Of a stretch of DNA of 64,000 nucleotides, positions 9,871 through 23,500 are shown one piece after another. Made by a program: the position numbers and the translations under genes. The stretch spans positions 14,489,174 through 14,553,173 of the forward strand of contig CM046853.1 in the NCBI GenBank assembly GCA_025617745.1, given 5' to 3'. The stretch's first letter is position 1; each line of letters starts with the position of its first letter. The stretch comes from Heliocidaris erythrogramma (lineage: Eukaryota > Echinodermata > Echinoidea > Camarodonta > Echinometridae). A model generated the notes under the pieces. That model ran no database searches, was not told the origin of the DNA, and worked only from the letters and a program-made list of their open reading frames with translations.

Positions 9871-12400
9871 GGTGTCGGCTTATTAAGAACAAAACTATAA
9901 AAAAAAAACACACACACAGAAACAAGAATCAGAGCAAACGTCAAACGTATGGCAGTGAAAGGAAATATATAAACCATGATAAAGTAAAAGAACAATCAAA
10001 ATAAAAACATGCAAAGGCCTATGTACGTGGAGTCCAATGGCGTATGGGGGGGGGGGGGGGGGGACTTGTGGATGTGTCCTCCCCCTCAAAACTTGCCGTT
10101 GGTACTAGTACTACAATGCCCGTGTCGGTATGCATTCGGCTGTGCATGTGGAAGAAAATATGAAGGAAGAAAGAAAGAAAAGGGCAAGGAAGAAGTAAAA
10201 AAGAAAGATAGATAAAGAAATGAAGCAGGTGCGTCGAAGATCCTGCGTTGGGGGGGGGGGAGGGGTCTGATTAATTATTTATTAATGCTTCGTATCCAAT
10301 CTATAAACTTTTGATATGATTAATTGTTTTTTTCAGACTTTCATAAATGATTTTTATTGAATACCACAATTTTGTGTCAGCACTATGAAAACAACGAGTA
10401 GAAAATTGTATGACTGAGATACGTAAAAAACATATATTTTTCATCTTCCGGCCCGTTTGCTAAAAAAAAATACAAATTTTATAAACTGGACTGTATCACT
10501 CTTTTATCTAAGAGTTCATTTCATCCTTTTTTGCATTCAACTTTGTGGAATATGAACAACTGTTTTTAGTTTGTTTTGAAAGTTTAGTTGTGTCTCATTT
10601 TTGTTTTCATTTTTATCTTAAAATAAAACGTAACTTTTTTGTGACATCTGTCTGAATATGCTTGTCTTACGGTTATTTGTAAAGCGAAATTAATTACAGA
10701 GTACAAAGAAACATATGCTACGACCCAGGAGGCTGTGGGAGACTTGAAAATTAATGATATTTATGGCCACAGAATGTGATATTTGGGTAAAAAGTGTGAT
10801 AATTGGACCAGAAAATGTCATTTTCGGGCAAAACACCTCACCCCCCCCCCCCGAACATGGATTCTTTAAAAACATCTAAATGCAAAGAGAAAATGTGCAA
10901 ACTAAAGGTTAAAGGACTAGATCAAACTATATTGTACACTCACCATCTTCACTTTTTTGTGCGGGGGGGGGGGGGGGGTGCCCAGGGCTGATTGTCAGAG
11001 CCCCCCATTCGCCCCTGTCTAGCCATAAATACATTTTTAAAATAATCGCTTGTAGAGGTGGAAGAAGGGTGAATGGCGTGTAAAAAATATACCCCCAATT
11101 TTTAAAGAAGAAATAATAATGGAAAAGAGAAAGGAAAAAGAGGAATGACAATGAAGGGAAAACCTGAACGTGGCTGTCAAGACAAACCCACAAGGGTTTT
11201 TATACAGCAACCAGGTTCCTATTTTTATTGTCAGTCTTTTTTATGTTTTAATAATTACATGCAATTTTAATGACTATGCCCGTCTTAACACACTAAACTA
11301 TATCATAATTTCTTGCATGTTAATGTTAATGATACTCTTTTATATATGAATCTGAATAAAGCTGAATTGAAAATAATTGAATTTAATTTAATTTAAAGCG
11401 TTGCTCGCTTCGCTCGCTTGATTTCACTATCTTTACCTATGCCGGTTATATTTATATTATCAAGAAAGGGAATAGGTTTGCATCTTGTCTTTTATCCAAT
11501 ATTTATGCTTAATTCTTTAACTCATAAAGTGATAGTTATGTCTGCAAGGATTCGAGCGGCAAGTTGACCTAAAATAGATGAATTTTCAGGACATGACCGC
11601 CTGTGACCATTAGCCTATTCATATCATCACACCCTGATCATACTCTCTGTGTGAACGGAAGATGCCGATAAATGTACGTTACTAAAATCACGAGAAGGGA
11701 TTGTGACAATACACTTAAACCTGTTCTTAGTATTTTTAAAAAAAAATCAATATTTGCCCGCTTATAAAATCTAGAAACAAGACGTTTTCGATTAGCAATC
11801 ATTTTTATTCCAGCAGCGGATGCCCGCATATCATAATATTTTTCGCTGCGCTCACTGAAAAGCTAGAGTGAAACTTATTGGGAAGGCAAACAAATTGGGC
11901 ATGCAACGGGAGACGGACGAATGTATTTTAGAAAGGTTATAGGCCTGTGGTGTATTTTGATGACGAAATGATACTTTATCCCCAAGAGAGTGCGTTTTCC
12001 TTGCTCGCAATGTTTAGAAACAGTGTGGTTTTGGACAGCAAACATTTGCAACAGCGAAGTATGTAATATTTGGCAGTGAGGTAACCAAATATACCATTTA
12101 AATATCTTATAAGTCCAGAGTGTATTTTGACAAAAAAACGAGACTTCTTTTAAGGCAAGATATGGTAATTTTTGGCTCGCTCGCAAAATAAATAAAAGTA
12201 TGTGTCTTGGGGTGTGTGGGTGAGGGGTGTGTATAGTCAAATTAATGTGAGCAAGAAATTTCGGCAAAATATTTTGTTCATTCCCCATCCCACTCCTCGA
12301 AACGGATTTACGCCAGTGTCATCGTACTCTGACTCGTGGAATAAGCAGTTACGGTAGTAATTTTCTCGACATACATCTATTTCGAGATATTCGAGATATC
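9871..12400. other. Gene-free stretch
   Basis: G or C homopolymers near 10046-10062, 10250-10262, 10840-10852 and 10964-10979; AT-rich elsewhere. The minus-strand open frame at 11875-12288 has no recognisable domain. No RNA gene or mobile-element end could be supported. Confidence 0.4.
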
Positions 12401-12419
12401 TCGAGGCAATGATATTGTC

Positions 12420-13010
12420 GCATATTCATTTTCTTCGACGGAGCTAATGTCGCGGAGGAATTGTCGCTTAAATGGAGCAAATGTTGGCGGAGCAATTGTC
12501 GATGAGCAAATGTCGCATATTCCTTTTTATCTACCATGTCTACCGAGTTTATTGTCGCGGAGCAATTGTCGCATATTCATTTTTAACGACTGAACAATAA
12601 TCATATTTTGGAGCAAATGTCGGCGGAGCAATTGTCGCAGGAGCAATTGTCGCATTTCTATCGACGGAGCAGTCAGTTGTCGCGGAGCAAATGTCGCAGG
12701 AGCAATTGTCGCATATATGCATTTTTATCGACGGAGCAGTTGTCGCGGAGCAATTGTCGCTCGATCGGAGCAAATGTCGACGGAGCAATTGTCGCAGGAG
12801 CAAATGTCGACGGAGCAATTGTCGCAGGAGCAAATGTCGACGGAGCAATTGTCGCAGGAGCAAATGTCGTCGGAGCAATTGTCGCAGGAGCAAATGTCGA
12901 CGGAGCAATTGTCGCAGGAGCAATTATCGCGGAGCAATTGTCGCGGAGCAATTGTCGTATTTTTAGGAGCATTTGTCGCAGGAGCAATTGCCGCCGGAGC
13001 AAATGTCGGT
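12420..13010 (-). repeat. CGACAATTGCTCC tandem array, copy 2 (inverted)
   Basis: Read on the minus strand, this array begins (near 13010) with the same order of motifs as copy 1 at 7069: CATTTGCTCCGGCGGCAATT, then an AAATGCTCCTAAAAATACGA block, then the alternating CGACAATTGCTCC / CGACATTTGCTCC units and the TCGATAAAAATGCATATATG insert. The 30-base unit is repeated five times at 12774-12924. The flanks outside the arrays differ, so the two are dispersed copies of one element in opposite orientation, about 4.5 kb apart. Confidence 0.85.
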
Positions 13011-14551
13011 TCCCCGTGCGAATAGAATAGCTGATCAGATTGCCGAACTTTCGTCTTGAATATTAATTAGCTTGAAGGTTCAACGAAAGTTCAAAGTACG
13101 ATGTTTACGTGAAAAGTTCACGCCCACTTTTCCACGCAAAACGTCTAGACCCTTTTTTCATCGGGGTTGCGCGATTCACCGGGCGGTCGTGATCACTGGG
13201 GCCGCTACGCTAGTAGGGCGGCGGTCGGGGGGGGGGGGGGGTAATAAAAAAAAGGTCTAGAATCTAGACTAGCACCATGTGTGCAACCCATACCCCAGGC
13301 CGGCCGGGCGGGCGGGACCCGGGCGGCGGTGCGGGGCGCGTACGTGCGCGCTATACATAAATTTACTTGTTAAATGTACACCATGCCATCGATGTCCTCG
13401 TAATAACGTCTATATAAAGTTCTAGTGCTGATCTGCCATTTATCTGTCGGTTATTACCATCGAGTTTGACATCGATGGTTATTTACTCTGTTGGATTTTT
13501 TGTCCCGCGTATGACTGAAATCATGTTGTGGCTGGAATTATTTCCTCCTGCTTCTTCTTGACTCATCCACCTTAATCGGCCCGCCGAAGTTCCGGCTGAA
13601 CTGCCCGCCAACGCCAGAAGATAGTCACCATTGACGATCGGTGCGCGAGGATTTCTAACTGATCTGAGCTGAGTCTGACATCAGACAATAGTTTCATATT
13701 TTTATATCAACTTACAATACTACCTGTGTAAACCAAATAGTAAGTTTATTTCATTCCCAAATTAATTTGTAACTGCACTGTTGACTGCACTTGCAAGTTT
13801 AGTCACTTAATTTAGAATTAGAAGTTAATATGTCTACTACACTACAGTCGTGACAGTAACTTAGTATAGTAGCACAAACAAAGGAACAATGTTTAATACA
13901 GTAATTACAAGTAACAAAAATTAAAATAAGATTTACATTAATTTTTCATGAACTAGTGTGATTTGTACTTGATCTACAACAAAGCAGTTAGATAATATCA
14001 TTATCAACATATGGAAGACAATAATGAAAAAAGCCTGAAGCTATTCTATGTTAAATATCATACATCATATTAAATATACGCATCAGTCAAAGCAAGAGTC
14101 TGGCCAGGTTAATATCATATATATAAAATCTATGTAAACAAGCATCTTGACATAACGTACTTGCATGTATTTTTGATCATTTTGTAGATTTCCCAATAAT
14201 AAGTATTTTGGTTTACTTGTAGTGAAACAAAAATGAAGTGGGATTTAAATTTAGACAGAAACATCTATCTGGTATTTAGAAGAGTTTTAACATTTTTGAT
14301 ATTTAATTTTTATCACTCTCCTCCAATTAAGCAGATTTAGTTGTAGTCTCAACAGAGCATGTCCTCAAATGAAACCGATTCTTTGATCTTCTTCAGAGCT
14401 CCTTGGAGTTACATTAAGACTTTTTAGAGTAGCTATGCTCATGCTGATAAAAATATTAATTGATGGATTGATTAATGTACAAGTATTACACTCATGATCT
14501 CTGTAGCTCTTTGTACTTTTTATTTCTTGATATCTTCTTGTGATGTTATAG
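13011..14551. other. Upstream region of the ARM-TIR-SAM gene
   Basis: A GC- and CpG-rich patch (13190-13350) includes a G run at 13226-13240. A consensus donor, AAATAGTAAGT, has its GT at 13740-13741 and could end a non-coding first exon of the gene whose first recognisable coding exon starts at 14552. I saw no coding exon in this stretch; the 5' exon is only a guess. Confidence 0.3.
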
Positions 14552-17500
14552 GTGAAAAAAGCATAGCAGAAGAGATGGAATCCGATCAAATAGATAAGAT
14601 GAGGGATATTCTGGAAATTTTGAAGAAGACAGATAGTTGGGCAACCCAGAAGCCTGCACTCCTATGTGAACAAATGGATGCAGCCTTTTGGAAATCTCCA
14701 GACAAGATCAAGTTTTCTCAGGAATTCTGTGATTATGGTGGACCTGGTATGAAGACCACATGCTCATACAGTCACATTTAAAGGGAAAGTCTACCCTGAT
14801 TACAAGTTGATATTAAAAGAAGCAGAAAACAGATCAGTGAAGGTTTGTGGACTTTGAGCAAAATTCAATAAGAAATTAAAAAGTTATGAATATTTGAAGT
14901 TGTAATCCATCAAACACATATTGGCAACTCTGTGATGTATCTTACAAGCTCCTTTCCCATTTGCCCTGTACCAAAAAATATCATTGATTTCCATTTTCTC
15001 TAAAGAAAATATTCAATCAAACGTGCACCTTTGATATAATCATTTCTCATGTTTTTACACAATAGATGTGTGAAACAAATCTATTCCTTCATCAAAAACT
15101 AAGAAAACAAAAATGTATGGGATTTTCTATACTGAGTAAATGGGAGAGGAGCTCGCAAGATACGTCATCAAGTTGCAATTTGTGTTTGATTGATTACAAA
15201 ATAATAGATACATAATTCTGATTTCTTGTTGGATTTTGCTCAAATTTTCACTGATCTGTTCCTCTCATTTTTTAAAGAACTTTTATTCAAATCAACTTAT
15301 TACCAGGGTAAAATTTCCCTTTAAATTCATATAGGATCTACTGTAAGTTTACCCAATATGCTGTTCGAAAGGAATATAATTATGCTTATTTAGTGTATAA
15401 TAACATTTGTATTTATGTTGCTTTTGAATGTCATAGTCATACATGTACATCAATGTCCTTCATTCATTTCTCAATTGTATCTTCAATGGAACAAGAATTC
15501 ATAGTGTTACATAACTTTTCAAAAATACAAGTGAAGCATTTTGCTTTATATTGCTTAAAATATATTAGTGCCATTGTGGATATCACATTGTTGTATTGAT
15601 TATGCCAGTGATAGATTTACTGTATATCTGAGCATTTTCTGTAATTGCAGCATTATTTTTATTTCCCTTTTCCTATCTTGCCCAATATTTCCAATTGTTT
15701 TCTAGAGCTGCTTGTATCTGTTCTGAATAAGTTTGAGGAGGATGGACTATTCAAAGTAAAAGGAGCCTGGGAGACTGCCTTTGTCATCTACAACCATCTT
15801 TGCAACCTCAGTGAAGCTAGCATGGCTTTGTCAATTCAGATGGGAGAAAAAGGAATGGTGAAACTATTAGCACATAACATTGTCAAATACAGAGAGAAAA
15901 TATCATTAAGGGTGAGTGAATAATCACAAATTATGTAGATTATCCAATATATAACATTAACTGGCCTTGAGGGAGATACCAGGAAATGTTGCCCGCACTG
16001 AAATAATATTGACCGAGTCGAAGACGAGGTCAATATTATCTCAGTGCGGGCAACATTTCCTGGTATCTCCTGAAAGATAAGCCAGTCAATATTATTATTT
16101 TTACCTATCCCTTTGTAAATGAGAAAAGTTCATGTATACATGTACAGTTGTGCACATATATCTACATGTACAATGTACTCACCTCCTTTTTACTGCATGT
16201 TCTGTCATCAACACTAAAAGAAATCCTAACTTGGATGAAAACTTCATAACTTGGATGAAAACTCCATAACATCAATAGAACTGCAAACAAGTTCTTGTAG
16301 CTGTTGAACGTGTAACTCGATCCAATGCAATAAACTGTTGTTCAGCACAGTGGCGGATCTACATAGGGGGAAAACCGGCCCGTGCCCCCTCTTTTGAATC
16401 CCAACTGGCATACCTTAAGTACACAATGAACCAAAACTTCCCCTTTAATTGTGTACTTTTCTAGCTCTGTGCCCCCTCTTTTACAAAATCCTGGATCCGC
16501 CCCTGGTTCAGCAAGCCAATTCAAAACATTCCAACATATTTTCAGGTTAGATCTCAATCTTAATTGTATCCCCCAGCGTTCCGCTGCATGCCGCGTCACA
16601 TTCTTGTGTACGCACTAGCAGTCACGTTTCTCGACGGATTTCTTTCAAACTTTGTATGGAGGTGTATCTTGGTAAAATCTAGAAACCGATAGATTTTGGT
16701 GATGCTGCCCTCAGTGTTTCGTCTTTTATAGGGTCAAAGGTCATATTTTGATAGATGTCTTGTGTGCACTCTTGTGTGCGTTCTGGCGGTCACATTTCTC
16801 AGCGGATTTCGTTCAAATTTTGCATGCAGGTGTTTCTTGGTTTAATCTAAAAACCTATAGTTTTTATGCCTCCGCCCACCGAAGGTGGGTGCCGGAGGCA
16901 TTATGTTTTCGGGTTGTCCGTCCGTCCGTGCGTCCGTCCGTGCGTCCGTCCGTGCGTCCGTCCGTCCGTGCGTCCGTCCGTGCGTCCGTCCGTCCCACTT
17001 CTCGTTACCGCGATATCTGAAGAATCATTTGAGGTAGGAACCTCAAACTTGGTACTAGTATGTATCCCCATACGAAGATGAACTGATTAGATTTTGGGGT
17101 AAGTAGGTCAAAGGTCAGAGGTCACAGAGGTCTGTGTCTGTTTCTGTCTCCTGTGCATTTTAAGTGAAAAGATTTGTCATTTTGTTGGACCAGTCCTTTT
17201 TAGAGTGTACATGTATGCCATACATTTCCAATCTGGTGATGGCGGAGGCATAAATTCCGACCGCGCGCGGTCGAATATTCATCTAGTTGGTGATGCTACC
17301 ACAAGTGTCCCGTCTTTTATAGGGTCAAAGGTCATACTTCAGGGCATGGGGAGGGGAGGGGGAGGTTTTTTGTCCCTCCTTCGAACTTGGTACCAGTATG
17401 TATCCCCATAGAAAGATGAACTGATTAGATTTTGGGGTAAGTAGGTCAAAGGTCAGAGGTCACAGAGGTCAATTTACATGAAATTACATGGAATTACTGG

Positions 17501-20500
17501 TTTTTAGCACCGTTACCGCGATATCTCAAGAACTATCGGAGGTGAGAACTTCAAACTTGGTACCAGTATGTATCCCCATACGAAGATGAACTGATTAGAT
17601 TTTGGGGTAAGTAGGTCAAAGGTCAGAGGTCACAGAGGTCAATTTACATGAAATTACATAAGAATTCTTGGTTTTTAGCACCGTTACCACGATATTTCAA
17701 GAACTATCTGAGGTGAGAACTTCAAACTTGGTACCAGTATGTATCCCCATAGAAAGATGAACTGATTAGATTTTGGGGTAAGTAGGTCAAAGGTCAGAGG
17801 TCACAGAGGTCAATTTACATGAAATTACATGGAATTAGTGGTTTTTACCACCGTTACCGCGATATCTCAAGAACTATCTGAGGTAAGAACTTCAAACTTG
17901 GTACTAGTATGTTACCGTATACGAAGATGAACTGATTAGATTTTGGGGTAGGTAGGTCAAAGTTCAAAGGTCACAGAGGTCAATTTACATGAAATTACAT
18001 GGAATTAGTGGTTTTTACCACCGTTACCGCGATATCTCAAGAACTATCTGAGGTGAGAACTTCAAACTTGGTACCAGTATGTATCCCCATACGAAGATGA
18101 ACTGATTAGATTTTGGGGTAAGTAGGTCAAAGGTCAGAGGTCACAGAGGTCAATTTACATGAAATTACATAAGAATTCTTGGTTTTTAGCACCGTTACCA
18201 CGATATTTCAAGAACTATCTGAGGTGAGAACTTCAAACTTGGTACCAGTATGTATCCCCATAGAAAGATGAACTGATTAGATTTTGGGGTAAGTAGGTCA
18301 AAGGTCAGAGGTCACAGAGGTCAATTTACATGAAATTACATGGAATTAGTGGTTTTTACCACCGTTACCGCGATATCTCAAGAACTATCTGAGGTAAGAA
18401 CTTCAAACTTGGTACTAGTATGTTACCGTATACGAAGATGAACTGATTAGATTTTGGGGTAGGTAGGTCAAAGTTCAAAGGTCACAGAGGTCAATTTACA
18501 TGAAATTACATGGAATTAGTGGTTTTTACCACCGTTACCGCGATATCTCAAGAACTATCTGAGGTGAGAACTTCAAACTTGGTACCAGTATGCATACCCA
18601 TATAAAGATGAACTGATTAGATTTTGGGGTAAGTAGGTCAAAGGTCAGAGGTCACAGAGGTCAATTTACATAAAATTACATGAAATTACTGGTTTTTAGC
18701 CTTGTTATCAAATATTTCTAGTTTTATATGAAAATGAAATGAAATAAATTTTTCTGTCTCCTGTGCATTTTAAGTGAAAAGATTTGTCATTTTGTTGGAC
18801 CAGTCCTTTTTAGAGTGTACATGTATGCCATACATTTCCAATCTGGTGATGGCGGAGGCATAAATTCCGACCGCGCGCGGTCGAATATTCATCTAGTTGG
18901 TGATGCTACCACAAGTGTCCCGTCTTTTATAGGGTCAAAGGTCATACTTCAGGGCATGGGGAGGGGAGGGGGAGTTTTTTGTCCCTCCTTCGAATTGCTG
19001 ACTGTGCCGGGGGATATATTTCGCATTGCGCGGCAATGGACATTTCTAGTTTGAGTTGTAGTAGTTGATGGTCACTGTGCAGTTATTTAGCACAAACGGA
19101 GTCATTGTTTGACGTGTTGTGCTGCTGGTAGTGGTAGAATTGGTATGAGTTGATAAGCTAGTGACTTGTACAGCTTGAGGTCTAGTGGCGTTATTGTCTC
19201 CATTCACTGGCTCAACACATTTGTGATGACATGCTCAATTTCCTCATGTGAAATTGATACCTCACTCAACTGTGAATCTGAAAACCCCAAATCAAAGTTT
19301 GCTTCTTCCTCGAAGGCAGACTCAGCCTCTGTTGCAAGCCTCTGTTGCAAGCAAGCATTCACAGTAGATCTAGTAGTAGTACTAGCTGAGGCAGCTCTAC
19401 ATGTAGGCCTACTTGTGCTAGTTGCAGAACTATGACTATGTCCAATGGCAATGGCCCAGGAAAGAGCATCTGACATGTGTTGCTTCCTGCTCTCACTGAG
19501 TAGTCCTGTGTAAGATGCCAAGCTGGTTTCATTGGCATGCCCTGATACTTGACATATTTCCCTGTTCTCAAAGCCCTCTTTGTCAAGTATCGATATGCAG
19601 GTTGCCCTAAGGCAATGGTTGGTGTAAATCTTAGACAGACCTGCTTTCTTGGAGAGCCTGGACATAGCATTACCTATGGTATTTTTGCCAACTGGAATTT
19701 TCTTGTACCACGGTCCAGAGTTGGGTGCAGAGATCTTTGGTGCTTGGAAGAATGAATCACAATCTGGGTTGAGCTTTTCAACATACTTCTTGAATGAAGC
19801 TACTGGGCAGTATTCATCTCCTGTTTCATACATGTACATTCTTCCATTATCTCTCTTGATGCTGTGTTATCTTCTCTGGTTTTCTTAGTGAGTTCATCAA
19901 TGGCCTGTGTCACATATTGACCCCCACCTGTACTTGTGTGGATGACAAAATGATTCTTCTTCAGTTCTCTCAAGTTTTCTCTACCTCTGCGGCAGATGAA
20001 TAACATCAACTCTAACCACACCTTATCTTGAAGTCCTGAGGGATCATTCAGATCAAACACACCAGAATCATACAATTTTCATTGTCTTGATCACTTAAGA
20101 CTTTATGGTGCTTAACATCACCTTTCCCCATTTTCTTAAGCTGGACTGTAGCAGCTTTGTACGATTCATTTGCTTTGTTGAATTCTGTGTCTTTAAGAGT
20201 GGCCGTCTTGTAATGGTCTCCATTGACTTTCCTTGCCTCCACATAGAATTTGCTCAAAACATTGGCCAGCGATGCTTTATCAAGATTTTCAAAATCACAT
20301 GGTTGCCCCATTTCCTTCAGATATTCGCAAAAAATTGCTACTGCATGTCTCGTTGCTTTCTTTGTATTATCCGCATCTTTATTTCTTATAATGCACTCAT
20401 ATTCGTCGTCATCTAGAGATGCAAACCTAAATTTTGATCCCAACGAACCACTACTACTGGAAGCCGCCATGATTGTTTACATTCAGTGCAGCCGCGCCAT

Positions 20501-23500
20501 GCAACTAGCCGCCTACGCCGCCAGGGTGCCGGTACTCTAGCTGTCACCTGCTTGGTATCGCATCGCACTGTCGTCTACTCGCTCAAAATTTGTGGTGATC
20601 AATCAGCTGTTTGGAATGTCCCGGATGTAAATCGGGCTCACTGTTGACCGCAAATTTTGTACACAGAGTGAATGGTGAAACCCGGAAGAGGGAAAAAATA
20701 TCAGGGAATGATGACCGCTCAGAAATAGCTTGTTTGCGGACCGCGCAAAATATGGATTTTAAATGCACCGTAAAAATCCCCGTATAGGTAATAATCTCCT
20801 TTGTAGGCTATCCATATGATACACTCTCAAATTCGATGATGCATGAAAATTATACACAGTATATTTTCATCCCTGCTCAATGATTATGTGAAACTTGAAA
20901 CTACAAACACAGGATATTACTAAACGAAGAAGCTTGATGGGAGGAATTTTAATTTGTAAACAAATTTTTAGGCATTTTACTCCCAGTGTTAAAGATCGTA
21001 TGCTCGATCTGTAATGAAAAACAGATGACAGGTTCGAATCCCGCTGGTTCCAATTTTTCTGGCTTGTGTTTTTCATTACAGATCGAGCATACGATCTTTA
21101 ACACTGGGAGTAAAATGCCTAAAAATTTGTTTACAGGATATTACATTGACAGCTGGCACTTCCTCTCCTGTGGAAGCTAGATTTCCTTCAGTGATAATCA
21201 GAGATCCTAGTTACACAATGACTAAGCCAAACCAAGGTGTTGGTTTCCTTTCAAAATTGAGATTCATTCTACCCCAAAGAGTTTTAATAACCTTGTATTT
21301 TGTTGCCTCATTTATTATATTGTAATATTGCATGGGGCCACACATTTAAAACTCATATGTACACAAATTGTTGGTTTTACAAAAGAAAACGGTTTAATAG
21401 ATTAATCTGTAATTCTCATTTTAGACATCCAAGTGCCCCCTTATTTGTACAGCTACAGCTGTTACCTTTGATCAACTGGTTTCCTTGAATTGTCTTGTGT
21501 TTATGTTCAAACTCTTCTCTAGGCCACAACCTTGTTTGTTGACTGATTTATTTGTCTGAAACTCTGATATTCACAATTATAACACACTACGGAAGAATTG
21601 TGTGCATCAGCCATATGTCAGAACTCAAGTTGCTTTGAATTCATTTTATATTTATTGTATAAAGTAGTGGAATTCATTACCTCCAGAAATTAAAAATAGG
21701 ACTACTCTCTCCAGCTTCAAGGTCTCTTGTTAAAAATATCTCTTTCAGCAACTCAAATCACATTAGTATTTTCTAGGCAATCATCTGCCTTCATGACGTT
21801 TGATATGTAAAAGGGAAAGATTATGAACATGCATGTTTTTATTCCCTTCCAGCCAGACCCCCCAGAGCAACCAGAGGTTGTTTATACCAGCATTAAGATC
21901 ACAGCTGTAATTCATTGCTATGGCCTCGCTCCCAACCAGCAAAAAATTCTGAGCCCACCTGAAAGACACAGGTCCCTGTGTGTTTATGACCCGATTTACA
22001 CCAAAAGGCCAGCCAGAGGCCCGCAATTTTTTGCGTTTACGCCAAATATTGGGCCGCATTTTAAAGGAAAGTCCAGTCCAAATATATCTTGGTTTTATTA
22101 GAAGCAGAAAAATCAGACCTACAGATCAAAAACAGTTTGAGGAAAATCGGACAACTAATAAGAAAGTTGTGAATATTTTTATTGGCATGAAAAACTAGAG
22201 AACAATAAAAATCACTAGACAAATTGGCAACTCAGTCATGGGTTTGTGATGTCATTGGTACACAACTCACCTATAATTTTGTTTATATTCATAATACAAA
22301 TTCTCAAATTTTGTCCAAGAATATAATATTCACACAACTTGAACCAAATACATCTATAGTAATATGTTTTTGCATGTATAAACATTTACAAATATTTCAT
22401 GAACTTCAAAGTATTGATATTGTTTGCAAAATATTACATTTCCATAAAAACTCATCTTTTATGTATATTGTATAAATATTCATATTTTCATGATTTTTAC
22501 AGAAAATTATTTATTCTGTATTAGTGTATACATGCAAAAACATATTACTATAAATATAAGTTGGTTCAAGTCATGAAGAAATCACATTTTAAATTTAAAA
22601 TTAAATTTGTATTACGAATATAAACAAAATAGTTGGTGAGTTGTGTACTCATGACATCACAGATTCATGACTGAGTTGCCAATTTGTCTAGTGATTTTCA
22701 TTGTTTCTCCAGTTTTTCATGCCACTAAAAAATTCATAACTTTCTTATTAGTTGTCCGATTTTCCTCAAACCTTGTTTGATCTGTTGGTCTCTTTTCCAT
22801 TTACACCAAAAAAAGGCCAGCCCAAGGCCGGCCTAAAAGCTTGGTGTAAATCGGGTCTATGTGTATGTTGTGTAACCCCTTGACCCCTTCCCCTTCTCTT
22901 CTCACTTGTTTCTTTATCTTTGCCCTATTTTCTCTCTCCCTCTTCACTTCTGACTCCTGTTTCGAATTTTTCCCCTCCTTCTGATTCATTCCTTATCTGC
23001 CTTATCACCTAAGCATCTATATCTTGTATATGTTTGTGACTGTTGTAGATACTTGGTTCTGTGTATTAGATTTATCTAGTTATTGTTTTCTGTTGGGTTT
23101 TTTTTTTGCCTTATTAACTTAAGTCACTTTTTTCATACAAAGTAATTGGCTATATTCTTCTGAGGGAGCCAATTTACAAGCTCTGCTTCTCCTGGTCACC
23201 TCATCTCTCTTCTCTTTTCCTGCTATTTATGAAATGGAATGTACAATTGTATGATATGTATTGTACAATGTTACTGAAGAAAGATAAATAAAAATCCCCC
23301 TGGCAAAATGCCGGAGGATACTTTGGATTCAGCAGCGTTCCGCCGCCGCGTCACATTCTTATGTGCGCTGTAGCGGTCACATTTCTCAACGGATTTCTTT
23401 CACACTTTGTATGGAGGTGTATCTTGGTAAAATCTGGAAACCTATAATTTCTAGTGATGCTGCCCCCAGTGTTCCGTCTTTTATAGGGTAAAAGGCCATA

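Noticed and set aside
21823-22101. Additional ARM-TIR-SAM exon after CTTCCAG at 21852
   Set aside because: The frame runs straight into the nested MITEs and contains no ARM-like sequence.
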